From NCBI GenBank assembly GCA_035236585.1, contig CP141132.1, positions 28,417,445 through 28,481,444 of the forward strand: a stretch of DNA of 64,000 nucleotides, given 5' to 3'. Origin of the DNA: Warburgia ugandensis. Taxonomy: Eukaryota > Streptophyta > Magnoliopsida > Canellales > Canellaceae. Positions 40,562-54,960 of this stretch are shown here, piece after piece; position 1 is the stretch's first letter; each line of letters begins with the position of its first letter. The notes beneath the pieces were generated by a model. That model was not told where the DNA came from. It searched no databases and saw only the letters and a list, made by a program, of their open reading frames with translations. A program made the position numbers and the translations under genes.

Positions 40562-41520
40562 TAAGCTTTGTTAGAAAGAGTCCTTAAAGCCCAAGAAGAA
40601 GATACAACAACTCAGGAATTGTGTAAAAAGAAAGCATTTATTAAGGGTACAGATGGGGGTATACGTTTTTAAGAGAGATTGGTGGTTCCTTTAAATACAT
40701 ACTTGAGAAAGGAACTAATATAAGAAGTCCATCAGTCAAAATTTTCTATACACCCTGGGGGTAAAAAGATGTATCAGGATTTAAAAAGAAACTTTTGGTG
40801 GGAAGGCATGAAAAGAGAAATAGGAGAATTTGTGGCTAAACGTCTAAATTGTCAACAAGTAAAAGTTGAACACCAAAGACCAGCTAGAATGTTACAAACA
40901 TTGGAACTTCCAGAATGGAAATGGGACAATATCACTATGGATTTTGTAGCAGGATTTCCAAGGACCCGAGCAGGCCATGACATGATTTGGGTGGTTGCGG
41001 ATAGGCTAACAAAGTCAGCACATTTCCTTCTAATTAGCATAACTAATCAGTTGATAGTCTATCTAAGTTATATATCAAAGAAATAGTAAGTCTTCATGGG
41101 ATTCCACTATCCATTATCTTTGATAGGGATGGAAGATTTACTTCAAGATGTTGGCAGAGTGTACAACAAGCCTTGGAAACCTCACTTAAATGTAGTACAG
41201 CATTTCACCCCCAAATAGATGGTCAATCAGAAAGGACTATTCAAACCTTAGAAGATATGTTGAGAGCATGTGCATTTGATTGGAAAGGGAGTTGGGATGA
41301 ACATCTTCCGTTAGTAGAATTTGTGTATAACAATAGTTTTCAAGCACGTATTGGTATGACACCATATGAAGCATTGTATGGACGGCCATGTCGATCACCA
41401 ACCTGTTGGAGAAAGCAAGCTGATAAAGTCAGAACTAGTGGAACAATGTATAGACAAGGTTAGATTGATTCACAAGAGGTTGTTAACAGCACACAGTCGA
41501 CAGAAGAGTTACGCAGATAA
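40562..41520 (+). pseudogene. Ty3 integrase, truncated
   Basis: The HHCC region at about 40,730-40,870 reads HQSKFSIHPGGKKMY then FVAKRLNCQQVK, with Arg in place of the first Cys. The core has WDNITMDFVAGFP (first Asp at 40,940), FDRDGRFTS, and the DGQSERTIQTLEDMLR block carrying the Glu. It continues through MTPYEALYGR. Frameshifts occur near 41,045 and 41,400. Homology ends at RQKSYADK (about 41,520), so the C-terminal domain, any chromodomain, the polypurine tract and the 3' LTR are missing. Confidence 0.9.
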
Positions 41521-41597
41521 GGACCAGGGTAGAAGTTGTCATGCCACCCATGAGAAGAAGAGGATATAGGATAATATGATATGTGGTTGGCCATTTA
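41521..41597. other. Junction between truncated Ty3 element and CACTA end
   Basis: About 77 bp that match neither integrase nor the hairpin repeats. It is either filler DNA at a deletion or CACTA sequence upstream of TNP2. Confidence 0.5.
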
Positions 41598-42180
41598 TAA
41601 ATGAATGAGGACTTTAGAAGTTGTTTAGTACTAAACAACTTTAAAAAACATACACTTTTGGAGTCGTTTACTACTAAATGACTTCAAAAGTATACGCAGG
41701 AATGAACTTTTAAAGTCATTGGATCTAAGCAACTTCAAATGTAATTGACTTTTAAATTTGTTTATAATTGAACGACTTCAAAGGTTATTGACATTTGAAG
41801 TCGTTTAGAGTCAAAAGACTTTAAAAGTTTATTCTTGCATAATATAATCTTCCTGCTACATTTATTGGTGTACTTTTAAAGTAGCTTATGATAAACAATT
41901 TCTAAAGTTGTTGACTTTTGAAGTCGCTTAGGTCTAAATGGATTTAAAAGTTGCTTAGGTCTAAATGACTTTAAATGTTATCAACTTTTGAAGTCATTTA
42001 ATTATAAACAACTTTAAAAGTCTTCCCACCAAAATTTTCCTCTTTGCCTTAGTTTTTTAAAGTTGTTTATAGTTTAACAACTTCTTAAGTCTATATTTTT
42101 AAAGTCATTTATTTCTAAACAACTTGTAAAATTTTTGCTAAGTTTGCAATCACATAAATGATTTCTTTATGTTGACTTTA
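41598..42180. repeat. CACTA right subterminal hairpin repeats
   Basis: Roughly eight units of the same motif as at 14,353-14,878. One pair at 41,618-41,641 is a perfect 24-bp palindrome centred on AGTACT. Confidence 0.88.
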
Positions 42181-42201
42181 AAAGCCTCATGTGTAGTAGT
42201 G
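42172..42201 (-). repeat. CACTA right terminal inverted repeat
   Basis: Ends ...gtgtagtagtg on the plus strand, which is CACTACTACAC inward on the minus strand. It is followed at once by the target duplication att. Confidence 0.9.
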
Positions 42202-42215
42202 ATTAAATACTTATC
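42202..42215 (-). mobile_element. Athila-like LTR of chain B, right remnant
   Basis: The last 14 bp (attaaatacttatc plus the edge base) of the LTR interrupted at 14,322. It matches 53,423-53,437 without a gap. Confidence 0.85.
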
Positions 42216-43822
<1,607 letters not shown>

Positions 43823-46800
43823 TGTGACGACTCCAGTTTTTGTAACACATTTTGTAATACATTTTTTCAAAGGTAGGGTGCCCTTAGTAATAATTTTTTT
43901 TAGCAAAACAAAGCAGCAAAAATTCTTTTCTTTAGAACTTGTTTTGTAAAACCCAAGAAATCACTTCATACATAACATAAGTAGAATTTTGTACAAGATA
44001 AAATTCTATTGAAGGAATATACTTTAATTAAATTTCAGAATCCATCCAGTGGTTCACAGTATAGCCCGGGTATCAGTATAGTACTTGTCCAAATTACATA
44101 ATCCAAATTTCAAAACTCACCATACAATAAAAACTCTTAATACAATACAATGCCCTCAAATACAAATACATGTCTTCAAGGGATATACCTTGATTGATTA
44201 TTCTTCCAAGTTTTCTTAAGTCTTGAGCTCTTAATTCTCCTTCTCTGTATCTAAGATATTGTAAACATTCAAACATTTACAATATCTCAGAAAGCTATGC
44301 TTGGTAGGGGATTTAAGAAGCATAATAACTTGACAGTATAATCCTAATACTTCATAATCCCATTGTTCATAAACATACTCATGGATCAACCTCTTTACTT
44401 TGTCATATATGTACATCCTTATACATACATACATACTATATATGTTGTATATATATACAGTCAAAATAGTGAAAAATAGTGAATATCTCAAACATCAATA
44501 TTCACACTCAGACACACTGAGTTGATCAATCGTCCAGACCCTGCTGGAAAATACTCCCTCATTTGGCCATTATCATCACACTCAGCCATACTGAGTTGAT
44601 AAAACATCCAGACTCTGCTGGGAAAATACTCCCTTATTTGGGCAGTATCGACATCTCATTATGCCATGCATTATAATGCAAAAATACTCAAAGGACTACT
44701 ATGCTGCAGTCTAATCCGTACCAGCGCACTCGGATAATTACTTTCATACTCCATAGATACCAAATGTGGAAAATCATTTATGTCATGGCTATATGGGGAG
44801 ACAGATCGTCACAGTGGTGGCCTTCCCATAATTGCCCCACTTGACATTTTGCCTCTCTTTGGGCACAATATCATCATATATATCACATTTTGGAGAGTGG
44901 GTGGTCAAACCCTCGTAACCCTCCTAGCATAGTATCCCTAGGCATATCCCTGTTTAAAACAAAAACCACAAGCCTCCTTGCTTGTATATAAAGTATTCTT
45001 TTACTTATCAGACTTCTTGTCTGTTTATAGCATCATCGTCATATTTTGGTATTCTTATACTGATGATAGGATTTCACTTCAAACTTAGGGATCATCATTT
45101 ACAATGAATGATACCCATGTTCATATAAGTTTAGGGATCACCATTCTATATGAATGATTCCCATGTATTGATTTTATACTTTTCAGACAATTTGTTTGTT
45201 TATCTAGGGCTGGAATACCTTCTAGTTCCCTATTCACTTAGGGTTTTCCTTAATTCTAACTTAACCATTTCATATGTGTTTTGGTTGGATCATAAGGGTT
45301 TCCAATGGATTTAATACAAGTATTTACATTATACTTGTCAACATTTCTAGACATAAGATAATGTATTCAACATGTATTTCTCATGTACATGCATTCATAA
45401 AATTCCTCCTACCTTCAAGTAGTGATTCATATCTTCAAATCTTCCATGATCCTGATTGATGTATGAAGTCTATAAATCCATACATATTGTCAATATTTAT
45501 ACAACTTGAATAATCCTATTTTTTTTTTTTTTTTATCCCTCTATATTCTTTGTCTAATCTTGTCCTTTGATGTAAAGGATCTGGATCTTATGTCCTATCA
45601 TCATCTATCTTCCTTAGATAGTACTGATCAATAGATCTGACGGATAGAATGATCTTCTAATCTTTCAAATCTAAGTATTTTCTATTTTAAGTCTTTGTGT
45701 ATTCCTTTCTTTGATCTTGATCATTCATAGATCCATTGATCAACAATTTACACTTGTTGATAAAGATCATGAGCTTATATCTTCTATCATCTAGTTCTTC
45801 TTTGATCTAAGTTTAGTTATTTAATCATCCCTAAGGAGGATGATCTTTGTTCTCTTCCTTGAATCATATTTGATCAAGGGTTTGGATTCTTTATCTAGAT
45901 TTGTCTACAACATACATACATAGATACATAATAAAATATGACATTAGGATTCTTATTGTTCTTGATCATTCAAGATCCTATGGATCTTGTTTGATCATCC
46001 TTATCTTGCTTACAATTTTTATTAGGATTAGATAATTTACTAACCTTTTATACTCTTATTATTAATATTTAACCAGTTAATGTTTTACTGGTTGAAGATA
46101 ACGTATTCCATCCTAAGTCTAGACAACTCTTATTTCCAATTGTCTAAGGTTTACTAGCTGAATGGATGAACACAAAGTGGTTACTTCAATCCTCATCTAA
46201 GAAGGTGTTTAGACCTCAAAAACGTCAACGAAAGGTAGGGGAAGAGTGATGCTCTATTAGAAAACCCCCTTAACCACCATGTTCAGCATTCACTAAAGTG
46301 ACCTTAGCTCAACCTTTCATACAGTTCCTGTGAGCATTTTAATCGTAAGTACTCTTTTTAATTGATTTTAATTAAATCCATGAACATTTAAAATGTTATT
46401 CATGGGGTTTATTATTCTTCTAGTTTGGGCCAAGGATTTGATAATCCTTTGGAATTAGTAATACTTTGTTTATTAACAGAATTTTACATGCATCAAAACA
46501 TAAATTTTCTGAGTTAAGTACCTTATACAAGTAATAAGTGATCTATAGCAACTTTCAGATCTAAAATTGGAGCTTAATTGAGCTCTTAATTGAAGAAACC
46601 AGATCTAATTTGGGCGTACCGAGTGTAGGGACAACCAGCAGCCTACACTTGTGACCACCTAGTGCAGGTGGTCTGAGAGAGGTGACCAACTATGGGTGAG
46701 ACTGTCCAGATTTGGACCATCGGATCACCCATCGCTTGATCTCCTTCATCCTTGATAATCAATGACCAAGATTTCATCTCCTAGGGTTTTTGGGCCCTAG

Positions 46801-48178
46801 GAAACCATCCAACGGCTTAGAAGTTTAATCTAAGCTATCCAAGATGGTGATCTCAAACCTGTTGCCAGATCCGTCATTCTTGATGGATCAACAGCCAAGG
46901 ATATCAGCTAGAGGCTGGATAACCTAAGGGAGGTGCTGGGATTGAAAGGGGGTGAAGTGGTGGCCTACTTTGCCAGTCTGGTGAAGGGAAATTCACCAGA
47001 GGAGAAAAATACCAGTGAAAGAAAACCTAGTCACCAATGAAGTATACAAAGATAGATTCCTCTGTCGTTGTTGTCAGAGATGGAGTGAGGCCTTGGGGCT
47101 TTTGTAGACTTCCATGTATTAAAGAGATCCAACGGTCCATGATCTTTTTTCATCTGCTAGATTGGCTGGATTAAACTGTAAATTCTTTTGAAGATGGTAC
47201 CTAGTACCGTGTTTGTATTCGTTTTGAATTTTCCGGCAATCTAGGAGGTGGATCATCAAGGAAACTTAGGTCTTTTGTAGATCAGCCCTGTTTGACCAGA
47301 TCCAACGGTGGAGATCTGATTCTAATGGGTGGAATTGGATGGCTAATTGATTTAGGATTTTCTTGGTGGAAACCTTAGTTCATTGGGGACGATGTGTCCC
47401 TCGACGCTCCGAATGTAGACACGGGGTCGTTTACCTGGGTGCATTTGGGGAAACGCCCATAGAGAAAGAGAGAGAAAGAGAGAAAGAGGGAGAAATTGGG
47501 TGAGATTGAGGCAGAGTCTTGAACTAAAATTATAGGGAAGTCTAGGGCAGCTAGTGAGGGATTTTTAGGAAAAAATTTGGAATTTTTTATGGGGTATTTA
47601 TAGGGATTTTTTGAATTTTCCATGATTACATGTCATAATTATGTTTCATTTCTTTTTATTATTAAATTGTCGTTGGATTCCCACTACCACCTCCTTCTCC
47701 ACTAGTAGGTGGTAGTGGTTTGACTCATGATGGTGGTCTTCCAAACCGTTTTCCCACCTTGTGGGCCCCTCATAGTTATAAAAAGATTGATTTGCCCTTT
47801 TAATTCCAAAAATGAAGGAAAATAAGGTTTATTCCTATGAACTTGGAATTGAGCGTACTTAGTGGCGTTAGAATTGAATTTCTGAGTACATTCTAAATGT
47901 TGATGTCATAGTTCTCGGTTATGAGTAAAATTACTATTTTATCCTTTTATTTATAAAATGGAGAAAATTAAGGAAGTTTCATTTTAACTCGGAATTGAAT
48001 GTACTTAGTGTCATTTCGATTGGGTTTTTGAGTACATTCATAATTTATAAGTTTTAAATCATATTTTAATCTCTATAAAAAGAGAATTTCCAATAACCTA
48101 ATATTCTAGCTTGAAATTTTTGAAAATTCAAACTAAATTGATTTTCTCAATCAATTTACAAAAATTGGGGTTATTACA
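43823..48178 (-). mobile_element. Solo LTR of long-LTR Ty3 family
   Basis: Starts tgtgacgactcc and ends ggggttattaca. Flanks cttgt (43,818-43,822) and cttat (48,179-48,183) form a 4-of-5 target duplication. Length 4,356 bp. It is colinear in reverse with most of 30,034-34,872, for example 45,290-45,330 with 33,600-33,640. Minus-strand TATA at about 47,594-47,604. Confidence 0.92.
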
Positions 48179-48780
48179 CTTATTAATTTTTTTCAAAATT
48201 TTCAAAAAATGTAAGAAAAGCTTAGAAGTCTCATTTCTACTCCCCCCAACCTCAACAAAACATTGTCTTTAATGTTTTAAAATATAGGACGTCTATATGA
48301 TGAAGGGATAATGCTGACTAATGAGACTTTCTAAAAAATCCTTGGTTGCCACTTGGTAAGTGCTAAGTTTAACATCTTCAGCTAGACATGCCTATAACTA
48401 ATCTAACCATCTAAATCTAGGCCTAGCTAGTGGAACTAATTTTTCCTGATCCTAATCCTAAGAATGAAATGGTAAGATTTTTCACACCACTTTAGAACGT
48501 CATGGTAGTCTATAAATGTCCTCCACCTTGAAATTTTAGATGGTGGTACAAATATGACAAAGTAGACCCCACCTAAAAAATTGAGGTTTTAGTAACATGA
48601 TGATTTCATGTACTATCATGCATTTCATTGGACCATATGGATATGAATGGTCTTTGTCTTAACAAAATTGAGGAATAACATTGACCATTCTATTCAGTTT
48701 ATCCTTTTCCTTTGATTCCCTTTCATTGTCTAGAACTAGGGGTATAAGTTGACTCTCCCCTTCCCAAAAAGGTTGTTCTT
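48179..48780 (-). mobile_element. Chain B internal region next to solo LTR
   Basis: About 48,240-48,420 aligns with 2,090-2,300 of element A. The remainder has no recognisable domain. The protease seen in element A is not identifiable here. Confidence 0.6.
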
Positions 48781-49560
48781 GTATTACTAGAGGTGGGGAT
48801 TAGAGGTTTTGGATTAGATGTTTCTAAAGCTTCATTTTCTTCATCAATGAAAGTCTCTTTATTATAATCGTAAGGAGCAGGATTGGCCTGAGTAGATACA
48901 AGTTGGAGGGTTCTATGGATGGTTGTGGACTTTGTGGATCCAAATGATCATAAGATATTTCCATCCTATTATCAGTTGTAAATGGCTCCTTAGTAACCTA
49001 ATTTATTTTATTTTCTTAATCTGTTCATCAATGTTTCGGTGAATATTTTCCATATTGGTTTCATTTTTGTAATCCATTCTTCCCTCTCTCGTTTCATTTC
49101 CTCCATGGTTTGTTCTATTCTCTCCAAAATTTGATGTGTATCCTCTTTTAATGGTTGTTCTTCATACTATAGAGGAAACGACTAATAAGGTTGGTATTGT
49201 TATGGCATTTGGGTACTAAAAAAGGCCTAAGAAGGTTGAACCCATGATGATTGACCCTAATAATCTGAATACTCATGGTAGTGTTGATTAGGGTGGAGCC
49301 ATTGTGGTTCTTCTAAATACTAGTAATCTTGAGACCATGGTTGCTCATGTTGCATAGCCCATCCATTATAATTTGTCCTAGGATAGTAATCATTATTAGG
49401 ATATGTGAATGCATTAAGTGCATCCACTAATTCCTGAAAGTAAGCATTGTATGTGGAGCTTGTTGGCCATGAGGGAGTGGAATGGGGATGCTTAGAATAG
49501 GTATAATTACTATGGTACTAAGGTTCTAGTGCAGCTTACCTAGAAGCTATTACCCTAAGT
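48781..49560 (-). pseudogene. Chain B Tyr/Gln-rich reading frame, not canonical gag
   Basis: I do not recognise this protein family. On the minus strand a Tyr/Gln/Pro/Asn-rich stretch (about 49,560-49,180; for example STYNAYFQELVDALNAF and NDYYPRTNYNGW) is followed by a probable coiled coil (LERIEQTMEEMKREREEW, about 49,130-49,070). An acidic segment (APYDYNKETFIDEENE, about 48,860-48,810) ends it. About eight in-frame stops fall in the Tyr/Gln-rich part. All are TAG or TAA, and each would be CAG or CAA (Gln) before a C-to-T change. Element C carries a related segment at 62,494-62,930. It occupies the place of gag in this element. Confidence 0.55.
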
Positions 49561-50744
49561 AGCTGACTTTCAATAATATCTAGCCTATCCATCAATGTAT
49601 ATATGGAAACTATCCCCTTCTTAATAGTCCCATGCTCTCAACTTTGTATACAATGAAACAAATCATTATATACAATGAATGAGTACTTTTATTTATTTAT
49701 TAAGTACGAAAAAAAAAAACTTAACTGTATGAAACCTAAATGCTAGTCCTAGGATAAATGATGCACAATCATCTTTGCTTATTACATAGTTGGTAGGTTC
49801 TTAGACCTAAATCTATATAGCTCCTCCTTTTGTCCAAATTCGAGGACAACTTACTAATTAGGTTCTACTCAAAAGTGGTTAATACAATCCTTGTGTTATG
49901 AGGCATTTAGACCTCAACTAATGTCAACAGAAGGCATGGAAAAATCACTTGGATTTTAAGACACCCACTATAACCACAGTACATAGAAGCCATTGGAGTG
50001 ACAATAGATCACGTCCTTCTTAAAGAGTCCTAAGGGCTTGATACCCTAAGTCTCTTTCTACTTAATTTTAAATTTTAATTCATGGGTTAGGATTATGGCA
50101 TACACAAATATTGATTGATTCTTAGGTGGGCCAATGGGCTGGTGATGAAATCTAGTCCTTATCTTATAAGGGTTCCTATGGGGCCCTTACTATCGTTAAT
50201 TCCATTCCATCATAAAGTTGTAAATATGCAATGCAATACAAAGGCAAACTAATGCAACCTATATGTTATCCAACTAAGGTTAGATCAATGCTCTAATGTA
50301 GCAATCCTAAGTAAAGATGCACCATTATCAATGAATGATCCTAATCTATACGAATTATACTAACATCCAAATGCAAATTACACTAAATGTAAATTATTCC
50401 TAAAAATTAAAAATTGAGTGAAAGATACTTACAGTGAGGGGTTCGATGATGATCAAGTGTAGGCTACCATACCCGACACTTGCCCTATATTATTACAGAC
50501 CCATTTAAAAATAGATAATAAAGACATTCATTTTACAATGAGCCACACTACAGGTTTACCCTCAAATCCTAATATAAGAAAGTAATAAAACCTAATTTAA
50601 GATGATGAACACATAGGATCACTGCTGCTTCTTTGCCAATTTCCATCTCACAAAGATCAAAGAAATATGGTCAATATGAGGAAAATAGCAACAAGTGCAA
50701 AAATTTTGCAAAATTATGTCAAAAGCATACACAATTTCTTGCAA
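49561..50744 (-). other. Chain B 5' leader
   Basis: About 49,740-50,530 aligns with the element A leader (7,080-7,860). The remaining 200 bp runs to the primer site. No supported coding frame. Confidence 0.65.
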
Positions 50745-50763
50745 CTCCCCGACAATGGTGCTA
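50745..50763 (-). other. Primer-binding site, tRNA-Asp type
   Basis: The plus strand reads ctccccgacaatggtgcta. This matches the complement of the Athila tRNA-Asp site at 15 of 19 positions, all four differences being G-to-A or C-to-T. It lies six bases from the 5' LTR edge. Confidence 0.85.
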
Positions 50764-50769
50764 AAGACA

Positions 50770-53437
50770 TGTTGTTTTAAATAAACTCATAAGCACACGA
50801 ATCGTATGCAATATAGTACTCTAGTGAGGTAGATCCCATGAGGAGTTACCTATTGTGATGCTTGTGGTCCCAATTTTAAACTATCTAACCTAGCAAAAAT
50901 TGAAGTGATTTTCTTCATAAATTAAGAATGAAAATTAAAAGACGAAAGGGGAAACTAAGCAAAAACAAGAAACATGCTAAATGGAAAACTTTTCTAAAAC
51001 ATGCACTTTCTAAAATTAAAACTTTTCTAAATTAAAAACTTCTAATTTTATGACTTTCCTAATTAGCAACTTTCTTAATGTGAAACTTTCCTAAAATGCA
51101 TTTTAGCAATTTTCCTAAACTAACTTTCCTAAACATGAAATTAACAAGTAATCTAATGGAAACATGCTTTGACAAACTACTTTCCTAATCATGCAAAACT
51201 AAGAAAAGTAAGCAACCAAATAAACTATTTTAACAAATATGAAAATTTTGATTACTTTCCAACTAAGTAAGATGTAAAATAATGGAATCTAACTACAACC
51301 AAACTAGAAAAAGAAATGAAAGCAATTACTAACAACAATGAAAGGAAAATTACCAAATTAACATACATGTAACCATAGAATGGTATGCATGATTCATTGG
51401 ATAGAAGTGAATTTAATCAACTATTTTGTAAACCTAAGCATGAAATCTATTTCTAACATTAACTAAGTCATCTAATGATCTAATTGGGCTCTTGAAAAGT
51501 CAAGTGAACAGGGCTGTATTGTGCTGGAAATTAACATACACCATTCGGGCAAAAAAATTCTAGCAGTAAAGTAATTAAAACATTTAATGACTATACTATG
51601 TAAAACATGAAATTAATCACTTCTAATGCAATCAAACATTCAAGAACATAATTAATTTAATACTAGACACAAACATGAATTGAAAATTCCAACTAATCAC
51701 ATTGAATCAAATCCAAATAGTCATCAACATAACACTCCATGTATGTAATCCAAATATGAAACTTAAATGCTATTACAATGGTGTTCACTTAAATCTTAAC
51801 CACTCCTCAATTACAAGACAAATTCTTCTTCAAATGTTCCAACATTCACTCATGAACAAGTATGCTTGAAATCAAGAGAAAATCCTATGCAAAAATCTGG
51901 CAACAATCTAATGAAACCTAAGCAACCAAAGCTGGAAATCATGAGGGCTAAAAGAGAATAAAGATGCAATGAAGGCTAAAGAACAAAACTAGATTGAAGA
52001 TGACCTCCCTTGGCTATAACTCCAAGGGGAAACCAAACTTGAATCTTATTTTAAAAGTAAGGAAAGATAAAGGAAAATAGGGTAAACTAACATGAAAAGA
52101 AGGAAATTCTAGCAAAGGCTAACTAACCTTCATACATGAGTCAAAGCCCCACAAATCTTAGGTTAAACACTTGAGGAAGAAGCATGAACCTTGGAAGTGT
52201 GTAGCAGCTCCCAAAAACATCACAAAACATTAAGCAAAAGGAGAAAAAATGGCTAGCAAGACGTGGTCATTCTCCTCCCTAATAGAGGAGGCGTCTTTTC
52301 CTATGTGAGAAAAGAGTTCTTTCTCTTGGATTTTGGTCTGGTTTTATAATATTTGTCCTATATTTCCTAGGGCAACCTAGTACTAAGGTGTGGTGGAGAT
52401 TAAAGAGAGTCAAATTGAAGGGCTATGATGGGGGAAAAGGTTAGGCAACAAATGGGAAAGTGGGGAAGTAATTGGCTGTCTTAAGAAGGGGGTGGGTGGG
52501 AGAAGCTACCTTTTTAGGAGGGGGCAACTCCCCCCTTCCAAAACTGTTGAAGCTTTCATTTTTTTAGAAAAGTGGGTGGGGATAGGTTAGGAAAGAGATG
52601 GGATATATTAGGTAGAGAAATTTGGTTGTTTGGGCTATTTCCTAAGAGTTAGAAGGGGTTAGAGTTTTGCAAATTCGTAGTGCATCCTAAGGGTGAGGTG
52701 GAAATTGAGGAAAAAGTGGGAAAAAGTGAGAAAAACTCTAAAAATTGGTTTCTCTTATCCCAATGGTCCACATGTCCTCTTATTTTAATATATTTTCCCT
52801 TAATTATCTTTAAAATAATTCATGGATAACTCTCTTGAATCTCCTCCAATCGTAGCCTTCGATTTAGCTTAGCTTGCTGGCTTAGATGACTAACTTTGAC
52901 GGTTCCATTGGCTAAGCTTCATGGATGGCTTAGGACTTCCTTGGCTTGAGTGGCTTGTTGACTTGGTTTACGACCTTTTTTCATTGCTTATATGGCTTAG
53001 GTGGCTTCTACAAAGTTGGTGGGAATGCATGACTTACTTCATGGGCCCACTTTGACCATATTTAGCATCTTTAATCCCATCGATTATTGGTCCAAAAGTT
53101 TATCCTGGCCTTGGGTTTATGTTAGAGTGATGATTTTTAGGCTTTGACTAGATCTTTTGATCTTGATCTTCAATTTCATCTCGATCTATATTGGCTATTG
53201 GATCAACATCTTGCTTCCTACAAATAGTGAAAAATCTTAATTAAATCCTTGAAAGACATGATTACTCTCATACTTACCTTGGACTAGCTTTTAGAGCTAC
53301 AAAAGAACATACTTTTGGGTTATTATGTAAAAAATACATGTGTTATGAATTTTGGTCTTAAAACTCTAATTTACCCCTATACGTTGTAACATATGAGTAC
53401 TAATTGGGTATTTTTATGCAAAATTAAATACTTATCA
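50770..53437 (-). mobile_element. Athila-like chain B, 5' LTR
   Basis: 2,668 bp, colinear with 11,701-14,322. Its right edge cttatca is followed by tcacc, not by a purine tract, and its left edge is followed by the primer site, so it is a 5' LTR. It gives the uninterrupted version of the CACTA insertion site. Confidence 0.9.
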
Positions 53438-53616
53438 TCACCCTCACTATAATTCACTCAAATAAAAATTTATGTAACTATTCTAAGTCTTCCTCCAAGT
53501 CCTTGTCCAAATTCCTACAGAAATAAAAAGTAAAGTATCATGTTCTTTAGGAATAAGGAAAAGAAAATGAAACTAATTATATGCAACCCTAAAACTATGA
53601 TTAGTGGTAAAGCATT
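53438..53616. other. Unassigned spacer
   Basis: AT-rich sequence between two LTRs with no recognised feature. Confidence 0.4.
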
Positions 53617-54110
53617 TGTAACATTTTTTTTTTTTTTTATAAATATATACTGATTTTTAATAAAGTAGAATTTTTTTTTCTGGTTTTTGAAAATTAATTA
53701 GAGTGATAATACATAAGTATTTTGTAAAATAATTCATCATATCATGCATTACTATCAAAACCTCCACATATATGTAAAATAATCATAATTGACCTAAAGA
53801 TAACTAGGAGTACATGCCACAAGATCATTACTAGTCACAAGTAGAGTCACATGTCCATTTGAATATATAAACAGTCCATGGTTCAAGATTCTACATAAGT
53901 CTCATGTGTCAACAAAATAAGTTATATGCAGCTTTGAGTAAATTCCAATACATGGCACCTATCAAATGATAGCATAGAAAAGGATCACCCTTCTTACTTC
54001 TAAATTAAGCTAGGTACTTTGACCTTCCTTATATCCCTCGCTCTTGAACTTCCTAGAGTATCACATGAAATGTTGGGTGTAGGGGGGGAGTAAAACAATG
54101 GCTCACCATT
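53617..54110 (-). mobile_element. LTR fragment of second Ty3 family (copy 1)
   Basis: Starts tgtaacattttt and aligns with 59,257-59,760, including the blocks around 53,755-53,790 and 54,000-54,090. The edge corresponds to the U5 end of the LTR at 59,257. Homology fades after about 54,110. Confidence 0.75.
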
Positions 54111-54790
54111 TGGAAGAAAATTAAAGATGAACAAGGTGAAAACGGTGAAAATTGTAAGCACATATTTCTTGAATCTGAGGAATAGGAAATGGTGCCAAAA
54201 CTAATAACTTCACATTCTATGTGTTTGATAATCCTTAATGGGTTGGGGAAAGGGAAAACTATTTGAAAACTAGAAAAATTTGAAATGTGAAGCTTTGAAT
54301 GGCTGTTGAAACTTGAAATTAGAATTCACCTAACTACTAGCAAATGATGAATGGAGAAGGAGAAGTTCACTGGATTTCTTGAGTCAATGAAATTCTAGTT
54401 CTTTAAATTTTTGTGTTGAAGTTACCCTATTCTGGAATTTGGAAAATCCAGGATTCCAACTTAATGAAAAATGTTGGAAAATTGGCTCTTTATAAATTGT
54501 AAATGTGAGTATGCTAGTTGTACACTTTACTGGTAAGATTGGGAATGCAAAACTACCTTTAAATTTGATATATTGAAGGGTATAAAGGTAATTATTCTAG
54601 GTGAGGGAAATTACATAATTGCCTTAGGATGGAATTCTAAACACTTAGAAAACTAAGTTGGTTCCAGTGATGACACTTCACCTTCCAATTCATCGAAGCT
54701 CAATCATTTAAGAATTAGACACTAATCATAGTTTCATAATACAAACCATATGCCTTAATCCCTTAGGCCTTATTAAACTTTACTTGGATA
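54111..54790. other. Unassigned sequence
   Basis: No gene or clear homology within the window. It may be the U3 part of the LTR fragment to its left. A TATA-like ctttataaat lies at about 54,488. Confidence 0.4.
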
Positions 54791-54796
54791 TTTTCA

Positions 54797-54960
54797 TGAC
54801 CTGGTGCATGAAGCTCCCACCTATGCAGGGTCCGGGGATGGGGCGGACCACAAGGGCCTAAAGTACACAGCCTCACCTTGTATTTTGCAAGAGGCTATTT
54901 CTAGGCCTTGAACCCATGACCTCAAGGTCACATGATGACAACTTTTACGGTTGCGCCATG
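54797..54960 (-). mobile_element. Au-like SINE
   Basis: On the minus strand it starts TGGCGCAACCG (pol III A box) and contains GGGTTCAAGGCC (B box, 54,904-54,915), AGCCTCTTGCA, GGCCCTTGTGGTCCG and GGGAGCTT in order. These are hallmarks of the widespread plant Au SINE family. The first few bases of the consensus are missing. A short tcatg occurs at both ends but I do not claim it as a target duplication. Confidence 0.82.

Noticed and set aside
53438..53442. tcacc as the target duplication of chain B
   Set aside because: The other edge (11,696-11,700) reads tctat; a shifted tcatc is possible but would change the LTR border, so it is not claimed.
54904..54958. Possible tRNA gene from A-box and B-box motifs
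   Set aside because: No cloverleaf or acceptor stem; the surrounding blocks match an Au-like SINE.
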